A stretch of 46,808 nucleotides of DNA from Bacteroidales bacterium. Lineage in GTDB: Bacteria > Bacteroidota > Bacteroidia > Bacteroidales > WCHB1-69. The DNA lies in assembly GCA_017395245.1 (NCBI GenBank), contig JAFPVR010000089.1:1-46808 (forward strand), read 5' to 3'. The position numbers were made by a program, and so were the translations under genes. The notes beneath the pieces were generated by a model. That model made no database searches. It had not been told where the DNA came from and worked only from the letters and a program-made list of their open reading frames with translations. Below are positions 14,998 through 22,759 of the stretch, piece after piece; within the stretch, counting starts at the first letter, position 1, and every line of letters begins with the position of its first letter.

Positions 14998-15792
14998 ATG
15001 GTCATTCTGATTACAGGCATCTCGTCGGGCTTCGGCTTGGAAACCGCCCGTCTGTTGGTTCAGGAAGGCCATACCGTTTATGGTACGGTGCGCCGTGAGG
15101 TGGAAAAACTGCCCGGAGTTTACTATCTGAAGCTGGATGTCCGCGATCGTGAAGCGGTAAGAAGCACTGTGCAACAAGTAGTTGACAAAGAAGGTTGCAT
15201 AGATGTGATAGTCAACAATGCCGGCATGGGCATTGGAGGACCTGTGGAATTTGCCACTGAGGAGGAGATTCGGGAGCAGATGGATGCCAACTTCATGGGA
15301 TTGGTGCATTTCGCGACCGCTGTGCTGCCCTCCATGCGCAAGCAAGGTGAGGGCAAAATTATCGCGATGAGTTCCATCGGCGGTGTGATGGGACTGCCCT
15401 TCCAAGGCTTCTACTCCGCCAGCAAATTCGCCATCGAGGGCTATTGCGAAGCCCTCCGTCTGGAAATTCAACAGTTTGGTATCCAAGTGGTTGTAGTCCG
15501 TCCGGGCGATTTCTCCACCGGCTTTACCGCCAGTCGCAAAAAGACGCCTAACGCCGAAGCAATGCAGGCCTATCGGACTTACGCCGAATCAATGGCGAAA
15601 GTGGAACAAGACGAAACTGGCGGTCTGAAACCGCAAGTGTTAGCTCGCAAAATCAGCCAAATCATTCGTAAAAGAAGACCCCGTTACGGCTATGTGGTGG
15701 CCTCGTTCGAGCAACGCCTGTCCGTGCTTTTGAAGCGCATCCTGCCCGCCCGTTGGTTTGCAAAAATCCTCGGCAGTTATTACAAATTGTAA
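14998..15792 (+). CDS. SDR oxidoreductase, probable 3-ketosphinganine reductase
   Basis: Classical short-chain dehydrogenase (264 aa). It has 'TGISSGFG' (6-13, cofactor glycines), 'NNAG' (73-76), catalytic Ser at about 125, and 'YSASK' (Tyr139, Lys143). It begins 2 nt after spt, so it very probably reduces the Spt product 3-ketosphinganine to sphinganine; that is inferred from position, because SDR sequence alone does not fix the substrate. The C-terminal about 45 residues are basic and hydrophobic ('RLSVLLKRILPARWFAKILGSYYKL', in part RILPARWFAK), suggesting membrane association. In Caulobacter the corresponding step is placed by an extended-SDR family protein, so this classical SDR would be a Bacteroidetes-type solution. 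Confidence 0.8.
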   Translation: MVILITGISSGFGLETARLLVQEGHTVYGTVRREVEKLPGVYYLKLDVRDREAVRSTVQQVVDKEGCIDVIVNNAGMGIGGPVEFATEEEIREQMDANFMGLVHFATAVLPSMRKQGEGKIIAMSSIGGVMGLPFQGFYSASKFAIEGYCEALRLEIQQFGIQVVVVRPGDFSTGFTASRKKTPNAEAMQAYRTYAESMAKVEQDETGGLKPQVLARKISQIIRKRRPRYGYVVASFEQRLSVLLKRILPARWFAKILGSYYKL

Positions 15793-15815
15793 AAAAAAAG
15801 GGTGCATTTCGCTAT

Positions 15816-15845
15816 TGTAGAGACGCGCCATGGCACGTCTCTACA
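15816..15845. repeat. 30-bp palindromic repeat (TGTAGAGACG family), copy 2
   Basis: Arms TGTAGAGACG and CGTCTCTACA enclose a GCCATGGC-containing core. It lies between the convergent reductase and acyltransferase genes and may act as a shared terminator-like hairpin. Confidence 0.85.
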
Positions 15846-15857
15846 TGTTCCGTCTCA

Positions 15858-15867
15858 CGTCTCTACA
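15858..15867. repeat. Right half of the palindromic repeat, overlapping an acyltransferase stop codon
   Basis: CGTCTCTACA, a right arm only. On the minus strand it reads TGTAGAGACG, and its TAG (15865-15863) is the stop codon of the GNAT-fold acyltransferase gene. Confidence 0.75.
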
Positions 15868-16978
15868 CGGGGCGCTTGTACGCCCTTCTGCGCATGAACG
15901 GGGTCGTTTTGTATTCCCCGAACAGCGACTGCACCTTGTAATTCTCCTCCAATTGCGGGTTCATGATGATGGTGTCAATGCCCCGCTTGATACAGTTTTC
16001 GTGCAGATACTTGAATAGCAAAATAGGTATCCCACATTGCTGATACTCAGGCATTACACCCATAATGAGCGCCTCTAAGGTGTCGTTTTTCTTCAACGCT
16101 TTCATGATGCGGATAAAGCCGAAGGGGAACAGCCGTCCGTTGGATTTTTTCACCGCTTTGGAAAGCGACGGCACGCAGAAGAGGAAACCTACGGGTTGGT
16201 CTTTTTCGTTGACGGCCAGCGCCACGAAGTCTTTGTCCAAAATAGGCACATACGTCTTCAAATAGGCGTCTATCTGTTTGTCAGTCAGGGGCGAAAAACC
16301 ATGCAACGGAGCAAAAGCCTCATTGTACATGTGGAAAATTTCCATGCCGTAGCGCTTGCACATGTCGTTCATGCTGGTCGGCTGGACGACGTGGACATTG
16401 GATCTCTCTTCGACCAGATTGGCAAACCGGAACATGGACGGCAATTCGGGACTCACCTCCAACGTCCGTTGGGTCCAGTCCACCTCTTTCGTAAAGCCGA
16501 GTTTCTCCAACATAGGCCCATAATAGGGGAAGTTATAGAGGCAGGTGAACGGGCTCAAGTGCTCAAAACCTTCCACTAACAGGCCTTCTTTATCCATGTC
16601 GGTAAAGCCCCACGGGCCGCGCATGTCAGTGCGCCCCCGTTGTTTTCCCCATTCGGCGACGGTGTCTATCAGGGACTTAAGCACTTCTTCGTCTTCGATG
16701 AAGTCGAGCCAGCCGAAGCGGACGAGTTTCTGTTCGTCGTCGGCTTTGTGGTTGATGATGGCGGCCACGCGTCCTACAACCTCATCGCCCCGAAAGGCCA
16801 AGAAACAATCGGCTTCGCAAAAGTCGTAGGCACCGTTTTTTTGAGGATTAAAGGTGTCGTACTCGTCGCCTTCCAGAGCCGGCACCCAATTTTCGCAGTT
16901 TTTATAAAGATGAAGAGGAAAAGTCACAAACTGCTTCCGCTGTCTGTGACTTTCAACCTTGACAATTCTAATATTCAT
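15863..16978 (-). CDS. GNAT-fold acyltransferase, probable bacterial ceramide synthase
   Basis: 371 residues. The N-terminal part ('FPLHLYKNCENWVPALEGDE', 'FLAFRGDEVVGRVAAIIN') and C-terminal part ('GVMPEYQQCGIPILLFKYLHENCIKRG', in part EYQQCGIPILLFKYL) look like GNAT N-acyltransferase segments, the latter being the CoA/acyl-donor-binding region. Proteins of this length and pattern, often annotated only as 'N-acetyltransferase' or 'hypothetical', include the bacterial ceramide synthase described in Caulobacter. It is the last gene of an operon with an acyl-ACP synthetase and an ACP and converges on spt-reductase, so N-acylation of sphinganine is the likely reaction. Function is inferred from context and family resemblance. 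Its stop codon lies in a palindromic-repeat half. Confidence 0.75.
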   Translation of the reverse strand: MNIRIVKVESHRQRKQFVTFPLHLYKNCENWVPALEGDEYDTFNPQKNGAYDFCEADCFLAFRGDEVVGRVAAIINHKADDEQKLVRFGWLDFIEDEEVLKSLIDTVAEWGKQRGRTDMRGPWGFTDMDKEGLLVEGFEHLSPFTCLYNFPYYGPMLEKLGFTKEVDWTQRTLEVSPELPSMFRFANLVEERSNVHVVQPTSMNDMCKRYGMEIFHMYNEAFAPLHGFSPLTDKQIDAYLKTYVPILDKDFVALAVNEKDQPVGFLFCVPSLSKAVKKSNGRLFPFGFIRIMKALKKNDTLEALIMGVMPEYQQCGIPILLFKYLHENCIKRGIDTIIMNPQLEENYKVQSLFGEYKTTPFMRRRAYKRPV

Positions 16979-16997
16979 AGATGTAAACTATTGAATT

Positions 16998-17240
16998 CTA
17001 TATTGTTGCATGTGAACTGACGTAGTCTATCACTTCGCCCACAGTTTCAAACTTGGGCGTACCTTCGAACTTGAATCCGAACTTGTTCTCAACGGCGAGG
17101 CTGAGGAGCAGGATGGTGAGGGAGTCGAGGCCGACATCGCGGACTAGCTGCGATTCCTCGGTCACGGCGGACAAGTCCATGGAGGGTTTAATCAGAATCA
17201 GGATCTCTTTTAATTCGTTAAGAATAGCTTCTCTTTCCAT
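16998..17240 (-). CDS. Dedicated acyl carrier protein of the sphingolipid cluster
   Basis: 80 residues, acidic and helical. The phosphopantetheine attachment motif is 'DVGLDSLTILLL' with Ser40. It starts 3 nt after the acyl-ACP synthetase gene and ends 19 nt before the acyltransferase gene. The arrangement indicates a carrier for the fatty acyl group used by Spt or by ceramide synthesis, not the housekeeping AcpP, which would normally sit beside fabF. Confidence 0.92.
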   Translation of the reverse strand: MEREAILNELKEILILIKPSMDLSAVTEESQLVRDVGLDSLTILLLSLAVENKFGFKFEGTPKFETVGEVIDYVSSHATI

Positions 17241-17243
17241 ATC

Positions 17244-18740
17244 TTATTGATTGCGTGACACTTTCAGGGCACCAGTGCGCTTGAAATCTTCCTTACGAAC
17301 GGTGATTTTGCTGACTTGGTGCGTGCTGGGCAGCGTGGCGTTGACCTTGCCGACGAGCTCTTTGAAGTAGGCTTCCACCTCTTCCCAAGGAGCGTTGCCG
17401 AAGTCGTCTATACGCGGCAGGATTTCGATGGCGATCACTTTGCGGCCGTCTATTTCGTCCTCTTTGACCAAGCAGTCGCGCAGCTTGTTGTCTTTGTAGA
17501 AGGGTTCCTCGATGCTTTCGGGGCTGATGTTTTCGCCGTTGGAGAGGATGATGAGGTTTTTGATGCGGCCCACGATGTACATGAAGCCGTCTTCGTCGAA
17601 GCGGACGAGGTCGCCGGTTTTGACCCAGCCGTCGGGCGTGAGGGTTTCCGCAGTCTTTTCGGGGTCACCATAATAGCCGAGGAAGACGTTGTCGCCGCGG
17701 AACCACAGTTCGCCGTCCACGACTTTGGCTTCCTGCTCCGGATAGAGCTTGCCGACGGACGTGGGTCTGGTTTTCACGTCGATATTGCCGGTGGTGAGGT
17801 TGGCACCCTCGGTCATACCGTAGCCGCCGAAGAGGTTGATGCCCAGTTCGTCGAATTCACCGATGAGTTTCGGGGGCACGTTGGCCGCACCGGAGATGAT
17901 GACCTTCAGCTCGCCGCCGAGGAAGGGCTTGCCGTACATCTTGACGAGACCTAAAAGGATTTCGCAGATGCCGGGCACGGCCACTATCATGGTGGGTCTG
18001 ATGGCAGGTAGCTTGCCGATGGTGTCTTTGGTGTTGCCGACCGAATACCAGGCGGCTCCTTTATAGAGGACGGACAAAGTGCTGTAAATCAAACCAAATA
18101 CATGGCTGAGCGGCAACACGCAAGCGTAACGGTGGCAGCCGAGCTGGTGTCCTGGGGCGTAGAGACCGTTCAGAGCTCCGCGCATCAGGGCGCGATGAGG
18201 CAAGATGGCGCCTTTGGGTGCGCCCGTCGTACCGCCCGTGAAGAAGATGGCAGCCGGGTCGTTTTTATCGACGGCGGCGACAGGGGCGGTCTGGTCGGCG
18301 CAGTCTGTGATGGCGATAACCTTACAAGGAGCCCCATTCAAGGTCTCCATAAAATTTTTTCCGGCAGCCAACACCTTGATGCCGAACTTCATGCAGCAAC
18401 CTATGATGGCCTGTGCAGGCAACATGGCCGGCAAGTTGATGGCCACATAGCCCGCCGATGTGACGGCCAGAAACATCTCTACCGCATTGATGGTGGAGTT
18501 ATCCAAAATGGCCACTTTGTCACCCTTCTGCAGCCCAAAGCTGTTGAGAAGAGCGCGTTTGCGTGCCACGTGGTCGCAGACTTGGCGGTAAGTATAGGTG
18601 TTCACCGTGTCGGAAAGACAGGGAAGGTCAGACCATTTCTGTTCAATCCAAGTTACAAATTCGGGGAGAGTGGGAATGTACTTCACCTGCGCGAGCTCCT
18701 CGGCAGGAAGCATTGATGGGAAATAATTGTTCTCTTGCAT
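17244..18740 (-). CDS. AMP-forming acyl-ACP/acyl-CoA synthetase of the sphingolipid cluster
   Basis: 498-residue ANL-superfamily ligase that activates a fatty acid as acyl-AMP and transfers it to a thiol. Motifs: P-loop 'IFFTGGTTGAPKGAILPH' (about 170-187), 'GYGMTEGANLTTG', 'WFRGDNVFLGYYGDPEKT', 'GWVKTGDLVRFDEDGFMYIVGRIKNLIILSNGENISPESIE' (in part GDLVRFDEDGFMYIVGR), and a C-terminal catalytic Lys in 'KRTGALKVSR'. There is no TM domain. The ACP gene 3 nt downstream suggests ACP as acceptor. A -7 box lies inside the 3' end of the upstream transporter gene, so the operon can be expressed on its own. Confidence 0.87.
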   Translation of the reverse strand: MQENNYFPSMLPAEELAQVKYIPTLPEFVTWIEQKWSDLPCLSDTVNTYTYRQVCDHVARKRALLNSFGLQKGDKVAILDNSTINAVEMFLAVTSAGYVAINLPAMLPAQAIIGCCMKFGIKVLAAGKNFMETLNGAPCKVIAITDCADQTAPVAAVDKNDPAAIFFTGGTTGAPKGAILPHRALMRGALNGLYAPGHQLGCHRYACVLPLSHVFGLIYSTLSVLYKGAAWYSVGNTKDTIGKLPAIRPTMIVAVPGICEILLGLVKMYGKPFLGGELKVIISGAANVPPKLIGEFDELGINLFGGYGMTEGANLTTGNIDVKTRPTSVGKLYPEQEAKVVDGELWFRGDNVFLGYYGDPEKTAETLTPDGWVKTGDLVRFDEDGFMYIVGRIKNLIILSNGENISPESIEEPFYKDNKLRDCLVKEDEIDGRKVIAIEILPRIDDFGNAPWEEVEAYFKELVGKVNATLPSTHQVSKITVRKEDFKRTGALKVSRNQ

Positions 18741-18749
18741 ATCTATTTT

Positions 18750-19664
18750 TCAATTTGACGGCAAAAATACACTTTTTTTTCGGTCGTGCCACCACAATTG
18801 CAGACTGTTGAACAGATTCTGCCAGATGATGTAGAAGGCCAGGAATACGGAAGACAGCGGCTGGAGGTAGGTGTTGGACATCCAGATGCCCATGGCGGTG
18901 TTTTTCTGTCCGAGTAATTGCCCGCCCGCCACGGTGTCGCCGTAACGGTGCCCCAGCCACTTGCCGAAGCCGAATTGTATGGCGCACATCACCGCTGAGA
19001 AAATCGCACCGTAGAGAATGATGCGCCCGTTGTCGCGTCCTTGCAGGAAGATGTAGTCGATGGTGCGGCCCAAGGTGATGAACAGTGCGAACGCCCACAG
19101 GTAGAACGAAACGCTTTTGTAGTGGCAGAGCCAGTCGTTGGCCTTGGGTGCCCACGTCTGCAACGCCAGCACCGTGAAAAACGGCAGGGCCAGCGTGGGA
19201 GTGATGCGCCGCAGAATCATCAAAAACGAGTGCCAGAAGGTGAGTTCCGGGTGTACGCCAATGATGGTGAAGCAGAGCGGTGCCGCCACCGACATCACCA
19301 AATTGCAGAGCATGGTGTAGGCGGTAGTTGTCATGCGGTCGGCGCCAAGCATGGAGGAGATGACCACCACCGAAGCGGCTACGGGACACAGGGCGCACAT
19401 CATGAAACCTTGCGCCATCGTCTCATTGCCCGACACAGCCCGTACCAACAGATAAAGTCCGGCACTGACCACTAATTGGAAGACCAGCAGCCAGAAATGC
19501 AGCATGGAGAAACGCAGATGCCGCAAATCGACGGTCACGAAATTCAGGAGCAGGATGGTGAAAATGAGCCACGGTACCAACGCAGAAAGTTGCACGCTGA
19601 CCCCATGGAACAGCAGTCCCAACAGGATGGCGACAGGGAGCACGTAACTGCGATATTTCTGCAT
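18750..19664 (-). CDS. BASS-family (bile acid:sodium symporter-like) transporter
   Basis: 304-residue inner-membrane protein with about 9-10 hydrophobic segments. The signature-like stretch 'GGQLLGQKNTAMGIWMSNTYLQPLSSV' (in part GQLLGQKNTAMGIW) and the earlier 'MMCALCPVAASVVVISSMLGAD' correspond to the two crossover regions of the BASS fold that bind sodium and substrate. The substrate cannot be told from sequence; family members carry bile acids, pantoate, pyruvate and other anions. It starts 16 nt downstream of hydF. Its last 7 codons contain the -7 box of the next operon. Confidence 0.75.
   Translation of the reverse strand: MQKYRSYVLPVAILLGLLFHGVSVQLSALVPWLIFTILLLNFVTVDLRHLRFSMLHFWLLVFQLVVSAGLYLLVRAVSGNETMAQGFMMCALCPVAASVVVISSMLGADRMTTTAYTMLCNLVMSVAAPLCFTIIGVHPELTFWHSFLMILRRITPTLALPFFTVLALQTWAPKANDWLCHYKSVSFYLWAFALFITLGRTIDYIFLQGRDNGRIILYGAIFSAVMCAIQFGFGKWLGHRYGDTVAGGQLLGQKNTAMGIWMSNTYLQPLSSVFLAFYIIWQNLFNSLQLWWHDRKKSVFLPSN
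18762..18769 (-). promoter_or_regulatory. -7 box (TATTTTTG) inside the 3' end of the BASS gene
   Basis: Reads TATTTTTG then CCGTC on the minus strand, 21 nt before the acyl-ACP synthetase ATG. The same bases encode Val-Phe-Leu near the end of the transporter. Confidence 0.55.
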
Positions 19665-19670
19665 ATAAAT

Positions 19671-19684
19671 AGTTTAGAGTTTAG
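19671..19684. repeat. Short heptamer pair AGTTTAG x2
   Basis: Two exact copies between the BASS start codon (19664) and the palindrome at the hydF 3' end. Only two units, but in the position that longer arrays take elsewhere in the window. Confidence 0.45.
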
Positions 19685-20880
19685 GGTAGAGACGTTTCAT
19701 GAAACGTCTCTACAAATGGTGCGACAGCTCGGTCAAAAATGCCATTCACGTAGGCGAGCACCATGCCATAGTTGCTGACGGGGATTCCCGCTTCGATGGC
19801 TGGGCGCAAACGTTCTTTCAGCTGCTTGCGGGTCACCATGCAGCCGCCGCACTGGATGACCATCGCATATTGTTGGATATCAGGGATTTGATTGAGACCC
19901 GAGACAAAGTCAAATTCTAACGTTTTGCCCGTGAACTTTTGGATAAGCCTTGGCAGCTTCACCCGCCCAATGTCTTCGCAGGAGGTGAGGTGCGTACACG
20001 ATTCCAACATCAGGATGCGGTCGCCGTCGCGAAGGTTGCGGAGCTTCGGGGTGCCTTCGAGATAGGCTTCGAACTCGCCCTTGTGGTGCGCCAAAACCAC
20101 GCTGAAGCCCGTCAGGGGAATGTTTTCCGGCACTACTTTCTCCACCGCGTGGAAGGCTTGGCTGTCGGTGATGACTAACTTTGGGGCACGGTGATTTTGC
20201 AGGTAAGCAACCACTTTGTCCTCTTTTAGTACGATGGCAATCGCCTCATTGTCAAGTACATCGCGAATCATCTGCACTTGCGGGAGAATCATCCGTCCTT
20301 CGGGGGCTTCCGAATCGATAGGGGTCACTAACAGTACTTCGTCGCCCTCGTTGATAAGGTCGCCGAGCAGCGAGCGGGTACGATACGCTGACTCCGGCAT
20401 TATCCGCACCACTTCCTGCAGCATCTCGTCAATGCCGTTGTACGTTTTCGTACTGATATTCAAAACCTTGCAACCGTCAACTTCCATTTCGCGCGAGGTG
20501 ACAAGGTCACATTTGTTATTGACGATGAGATAGGGAATCTCGTATTGTCGGAACTGCTCCATCAGCTGCCGTTCGGGAATGCCGACTTCGTAATCGGTAA
20601 TCACAAGGATGGCCAAGTCAATGATTTTTTGCACTTCCAGTGATTTCTGGATGCGTTTCGCCCCGACGGTGCCTTCATCGTCGATGCCGGCGGTGTCGAT
20701 GATGATGCACGGCCCGATGCCGAAAATCTCAATGGATTTGCGCACGGGGTCGGTGGTGGTGCCGGCCGTGGCATCCACAATGGCGACCTCCTGTCCCGTG
20801 ATGGCGTTGATCAGCGAGCTCTTGCCGTTGTTCCTTCTCCCAAAAATGCCGATGTGCGGCTTGTCGTTACGTCCTTTCAT
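19681..20880 (-). CDS. hydF: [FeFe] hydrogenase H-cluster maturation GTPase HydF
   Basis: Scaffold that assembles and delivers the diiron H-cluster precursor to apo-HydA. The N-terminal Era-like GTPase has P-loop 'GRRNNGKSS' (14-22), switch 'GTTTDP' and 'DTAGIDDEG'. The middle dimerisation part is followed by the C-terminal cluster domain with 'ESCTHLTSCEDIGR' (the CxH pair) and 'CGGCM', which together supply the ligands of the family's CxH...CxxC motif. Family proteins normally end near 'YVNGIFDRAVAPF'. Here 10 more residues (VETFHETSLP) are encoded by a palindromic repeat. hydE and hydG are not in the window. hydF starts 1 nt after the ABC exporter stop codon and lies about 15 kb from hydA. 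Confidence 0.95.
   Translation of the reverse strand: MKGRNDKPHIGIFGRRNNGKSSLINAITGQEVAIVDATAGTTTDPVRKSIEIFGIGPCIIIDTAGIDDEGTVGAKRIQKSLEVQKIIDLAILVITDYEVGIPERQLMEQFRQYEIPYLIVNNKCDLVTSREMEVDGCKVLNISTKTYNGIDEMLQEVVRIMPESAYRTRSLLGDLINEGDEVLLVTPIDSEAPEGRMILPQVQMIRDVLDNEAIAIVLKEDKVVAYLQNHRAPKLVITDSQAFHAVEKVVPENIPLTGFSVVLAHHKGEFEAYLEGTPKLRNLRDGDRILMLESCTHLTSCEDIGRVKLPRLIQKFTGKTLEFDFVSGLNQIPDIQQYAMVIQCGGCMVTRKQLKERLRPAIEAGIPVSNYGMVLAYVNGIFDRAVAPFVETFHETSLP
19686..19713. repeat. 28-bp perfect palindrome (GTAGAGACG family), copy 3, inside hydF
   Basis: Arms GTAGAGACGTTTCA and TGAAACGTCTCTAC have no spacer. It is translated as the last residues of HydF and followed at once by the stop codon. Confidence 0.9.
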
Positions 20881-20881
20881 A

Positions 20882-22666
20882 CTAACTTATCGTTTTCGCA
20901 ATCTTCTCGATGTTCAAACTCCGCGCCGAAGCGTCAATGATGTCTTTGTAGATACCGCCCTTTTTGTAGATTTCATCGGGGTCGCCGGATTCCTCCACGC
21001 GGCCGTCCTTGAGGGCGTAAATGTAGTCCGCGTCGATGATCTGCGAGATGCTGTGGGAGATGATGATGACGGTGCGGTCTTGCTTGATGGCGTCGATGCT
21101 GTTCTTGATCTGCTCGGTGGCGATGGCGTCCAAGCTGGCCGTGGGTTCGTCTAAGAAGATGATGGGCGGGTTCTTGAGGAACATTCGGGCGATGGCCACG
21201 CGCTGCTGTTGCCCGCCGGAGAGGTCTGCGGCGTTGTGTGCGAACTGTTTTGGCAACTCCATAATCTGGTCGTAGAGGTGCGCCTTCTTGGCGGCCTCCA
21301 CCACCTCCTCGTGCGAGGCTTCCGGATTGCCGTAGAGGATGTTCTCCTCAATGGTGCCGTCGAAAATGTGGTTTTTCTGCAACACCAGGCCGATGTTCTC
21401 GCGCAGGTAGTGCGTGTCGTAGTCGCGTAAGTCGACCCCGTCAAGGGTGATAGTGCCCACCTGCGGCTCGTAGAACTTGTCCAACAGGTTTACGATGGTA
21501 CTCTTGCCCGCACCGGAGAGTCCAACCAAGGCTGTAATCTTGCCCGGCTCAATCTTCATGTTTACATCGAACAATGCTTGCGTGCCGTTTGGGTAGGTGA
21601 AATCGACGTTCGTAAGCTCGAAGTTGCCGTGAATCTGCTCAGGTTTGTAGTCGCCCGACGGTTCGACTTCTGCATCGGAATTGAGAATGCCGAAGAAACC
21701 TTCTGCGTAGATCAGCGCGTCGTTCACGTCGTCGAAGATGCGCTGCAGCTGCGTGATGGGCGCGATGACGTTGCTGAACAACATCACGTGGTACATGATC
21801 TTACCGATGGTCATGCCGGGGTATTCGATGAGCACCAGATAGGCGGTGAGGATAATAACCAACACAGTACCAATCTGTTTCACGAAACTCTTCAAGCCGT
21901 TGTAGTAGAAAGCCACCTTGCGGGTTTTCATCTGGTTTTCCGTCACTTGGTTCTGGATGTCGAGCTGTTTCTGTCCCTCGATTTCTTCGCGGTTGAAGCT
22001 CTTGATGACGTTGATAGAGTCGATGATGTTCTTGATTCCCTGACTTTTAGACTCCAAATGGGAACGCATCTCGCGACGCCAACCCTTGAGCCGCCGCGCC
22101 TGCCGATAGGTAATCCAAAAGTAGATGGGAACGATGCCGAGGGCGACCAAGCCGACATAGACGTTGGCCGCGAACATCAGGATAAGGGCGAGCAAGGCAC
22201 TGGTGAACAACGGAAGCAGGTCGATGAAGAAGTTCTGCACCGTGCGCGACAACGAGCTGACACCTTGGTCTATACGCGCCTGCAGCTTGCCGGTGGCGTT
22301 GTCGCCCGAGTTGAAGAAAGCCATCTTGAAGGTGAGCACCTTCTCGATGACGCTCTGCGCCAAATCGCGGCTCACGTAAATCCGCATCCGTTCGCCGAAA
22401 TAGTTCTGCGCAAAGGTGACGATTGCGGAAAGCAACTCCTTGCCTAACAGCACGATGGAGATGATGGTCATAATCCGTGCCGCCTGACCCCATTGGAAGT
22501 TGGTGCCGATGAGCGCGTTGATGGCATCCACCGTCCGGTCGAGCACGATGGCATTGATCTGCGCCATCAGAGAGCCGACAAGAGTAAGGATTAAGGTGAT
22601 GAGCACCAGCCATTTGTAGGGTTTCACAAATGGGCGGAGGTTTTTGAAGAGTTGGAAGAGGTTCAT
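20882..22666 (-). CDS. ABC exporter, fused membrane and ATPase domains (MsbA/MDR type)
   Basis: 594-residue half-transporter that would act as a dimer. Six TM helices fill about 15-330 with intracellular loops ('NATGKLQARIDQGV', 'NSVINSFNREE'-like 'SINVIKSFNREE'). The NBD has Walker A 'GLSGAGKST' (about 380), Q-loop 'VLQKNHIFDGTIEENI', signature 'LSGGQQQR', Walker B 'IIFLDEPTASLD' and H-loop 'IIISHS'. The substrate could be lipid, peptide or drug. It begins 4 nt from a heptamer array and is followed 1 nt later by hydF. The pairing with a hydrogenase maturase probably reflects shared transcription more than shared function. Confidence 0.92.
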   Translation of the reverse strand: MNLFQLFKNLRPFVKPYKWLVLITLILTLVGSLMAQINAIVLDRTVDAINALIGTNFQWGQAARIMTIISIVLLGKELLSAIVTFAQNYFGERMRIYVSRDLAQSVIEKVLTFKMAFFNSGDNATGKLQARIDQGVSSLSRTVQNFFIDLLPLFTSALLALILMFAANVYVGLVALGIVPIYFWITYRQARRLKGWRREMRSHLESKSQGIKNIIDSINVIKSFNREEIEGQKQLDIQNQVTENQMKTRKVAFYYNGLKSFVKQIGTVLVIILTAYLVLIEYPGMTIGKIMYHVMLFSNVIAPITQLQRIFDDVNDALIYAEGFFGILNSDAEVEPSGDYKPEQIHGNFELTNVDFTYPNGTQALFDVNMKIEPGKITALVGLSGAGKSTIVNLLDKFYEPQVGTITLDGVDLRDYDTHYLRENIGLVLQKNHIFDGTIEENILYGNPEASHEEVVEAAKKAHLYDQIMELPKQFAHNAADLSGGQQQRVAIARMFLKNPPIIFLDEPTASLDAIATEQIKNSIDAIKQDRTVIIISHSISQIIDADYIYALKDGRVEESGDPDEIYKKGGIYKDIIDASARSLNIEKIAKTIS

Positions 22667-22670
22667 TTTA

Positions 22671-22698
22671 ATGTAGAATTATGAATGTAGAATGAAAA
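22671..22698. repeat. Heptamer array C: four 7-nt units
   Basis: ATGTAGA, ATTATGA, ATGTAGA, ATGAAAA, starting 4 nt from the ABC exporter start codon. The remaining 61 nt to the rimO stop codon include a small hairpin with GCCCC and GGGGC arms (22715-22728). Confidence 0.65.
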
Positions 22699-22759
22699 AT
22701 AATTTCCTTGAACAGCCCCGGTAGGGGCAAGAGCTCGGTAGAGAATGTTATTTCGATTA

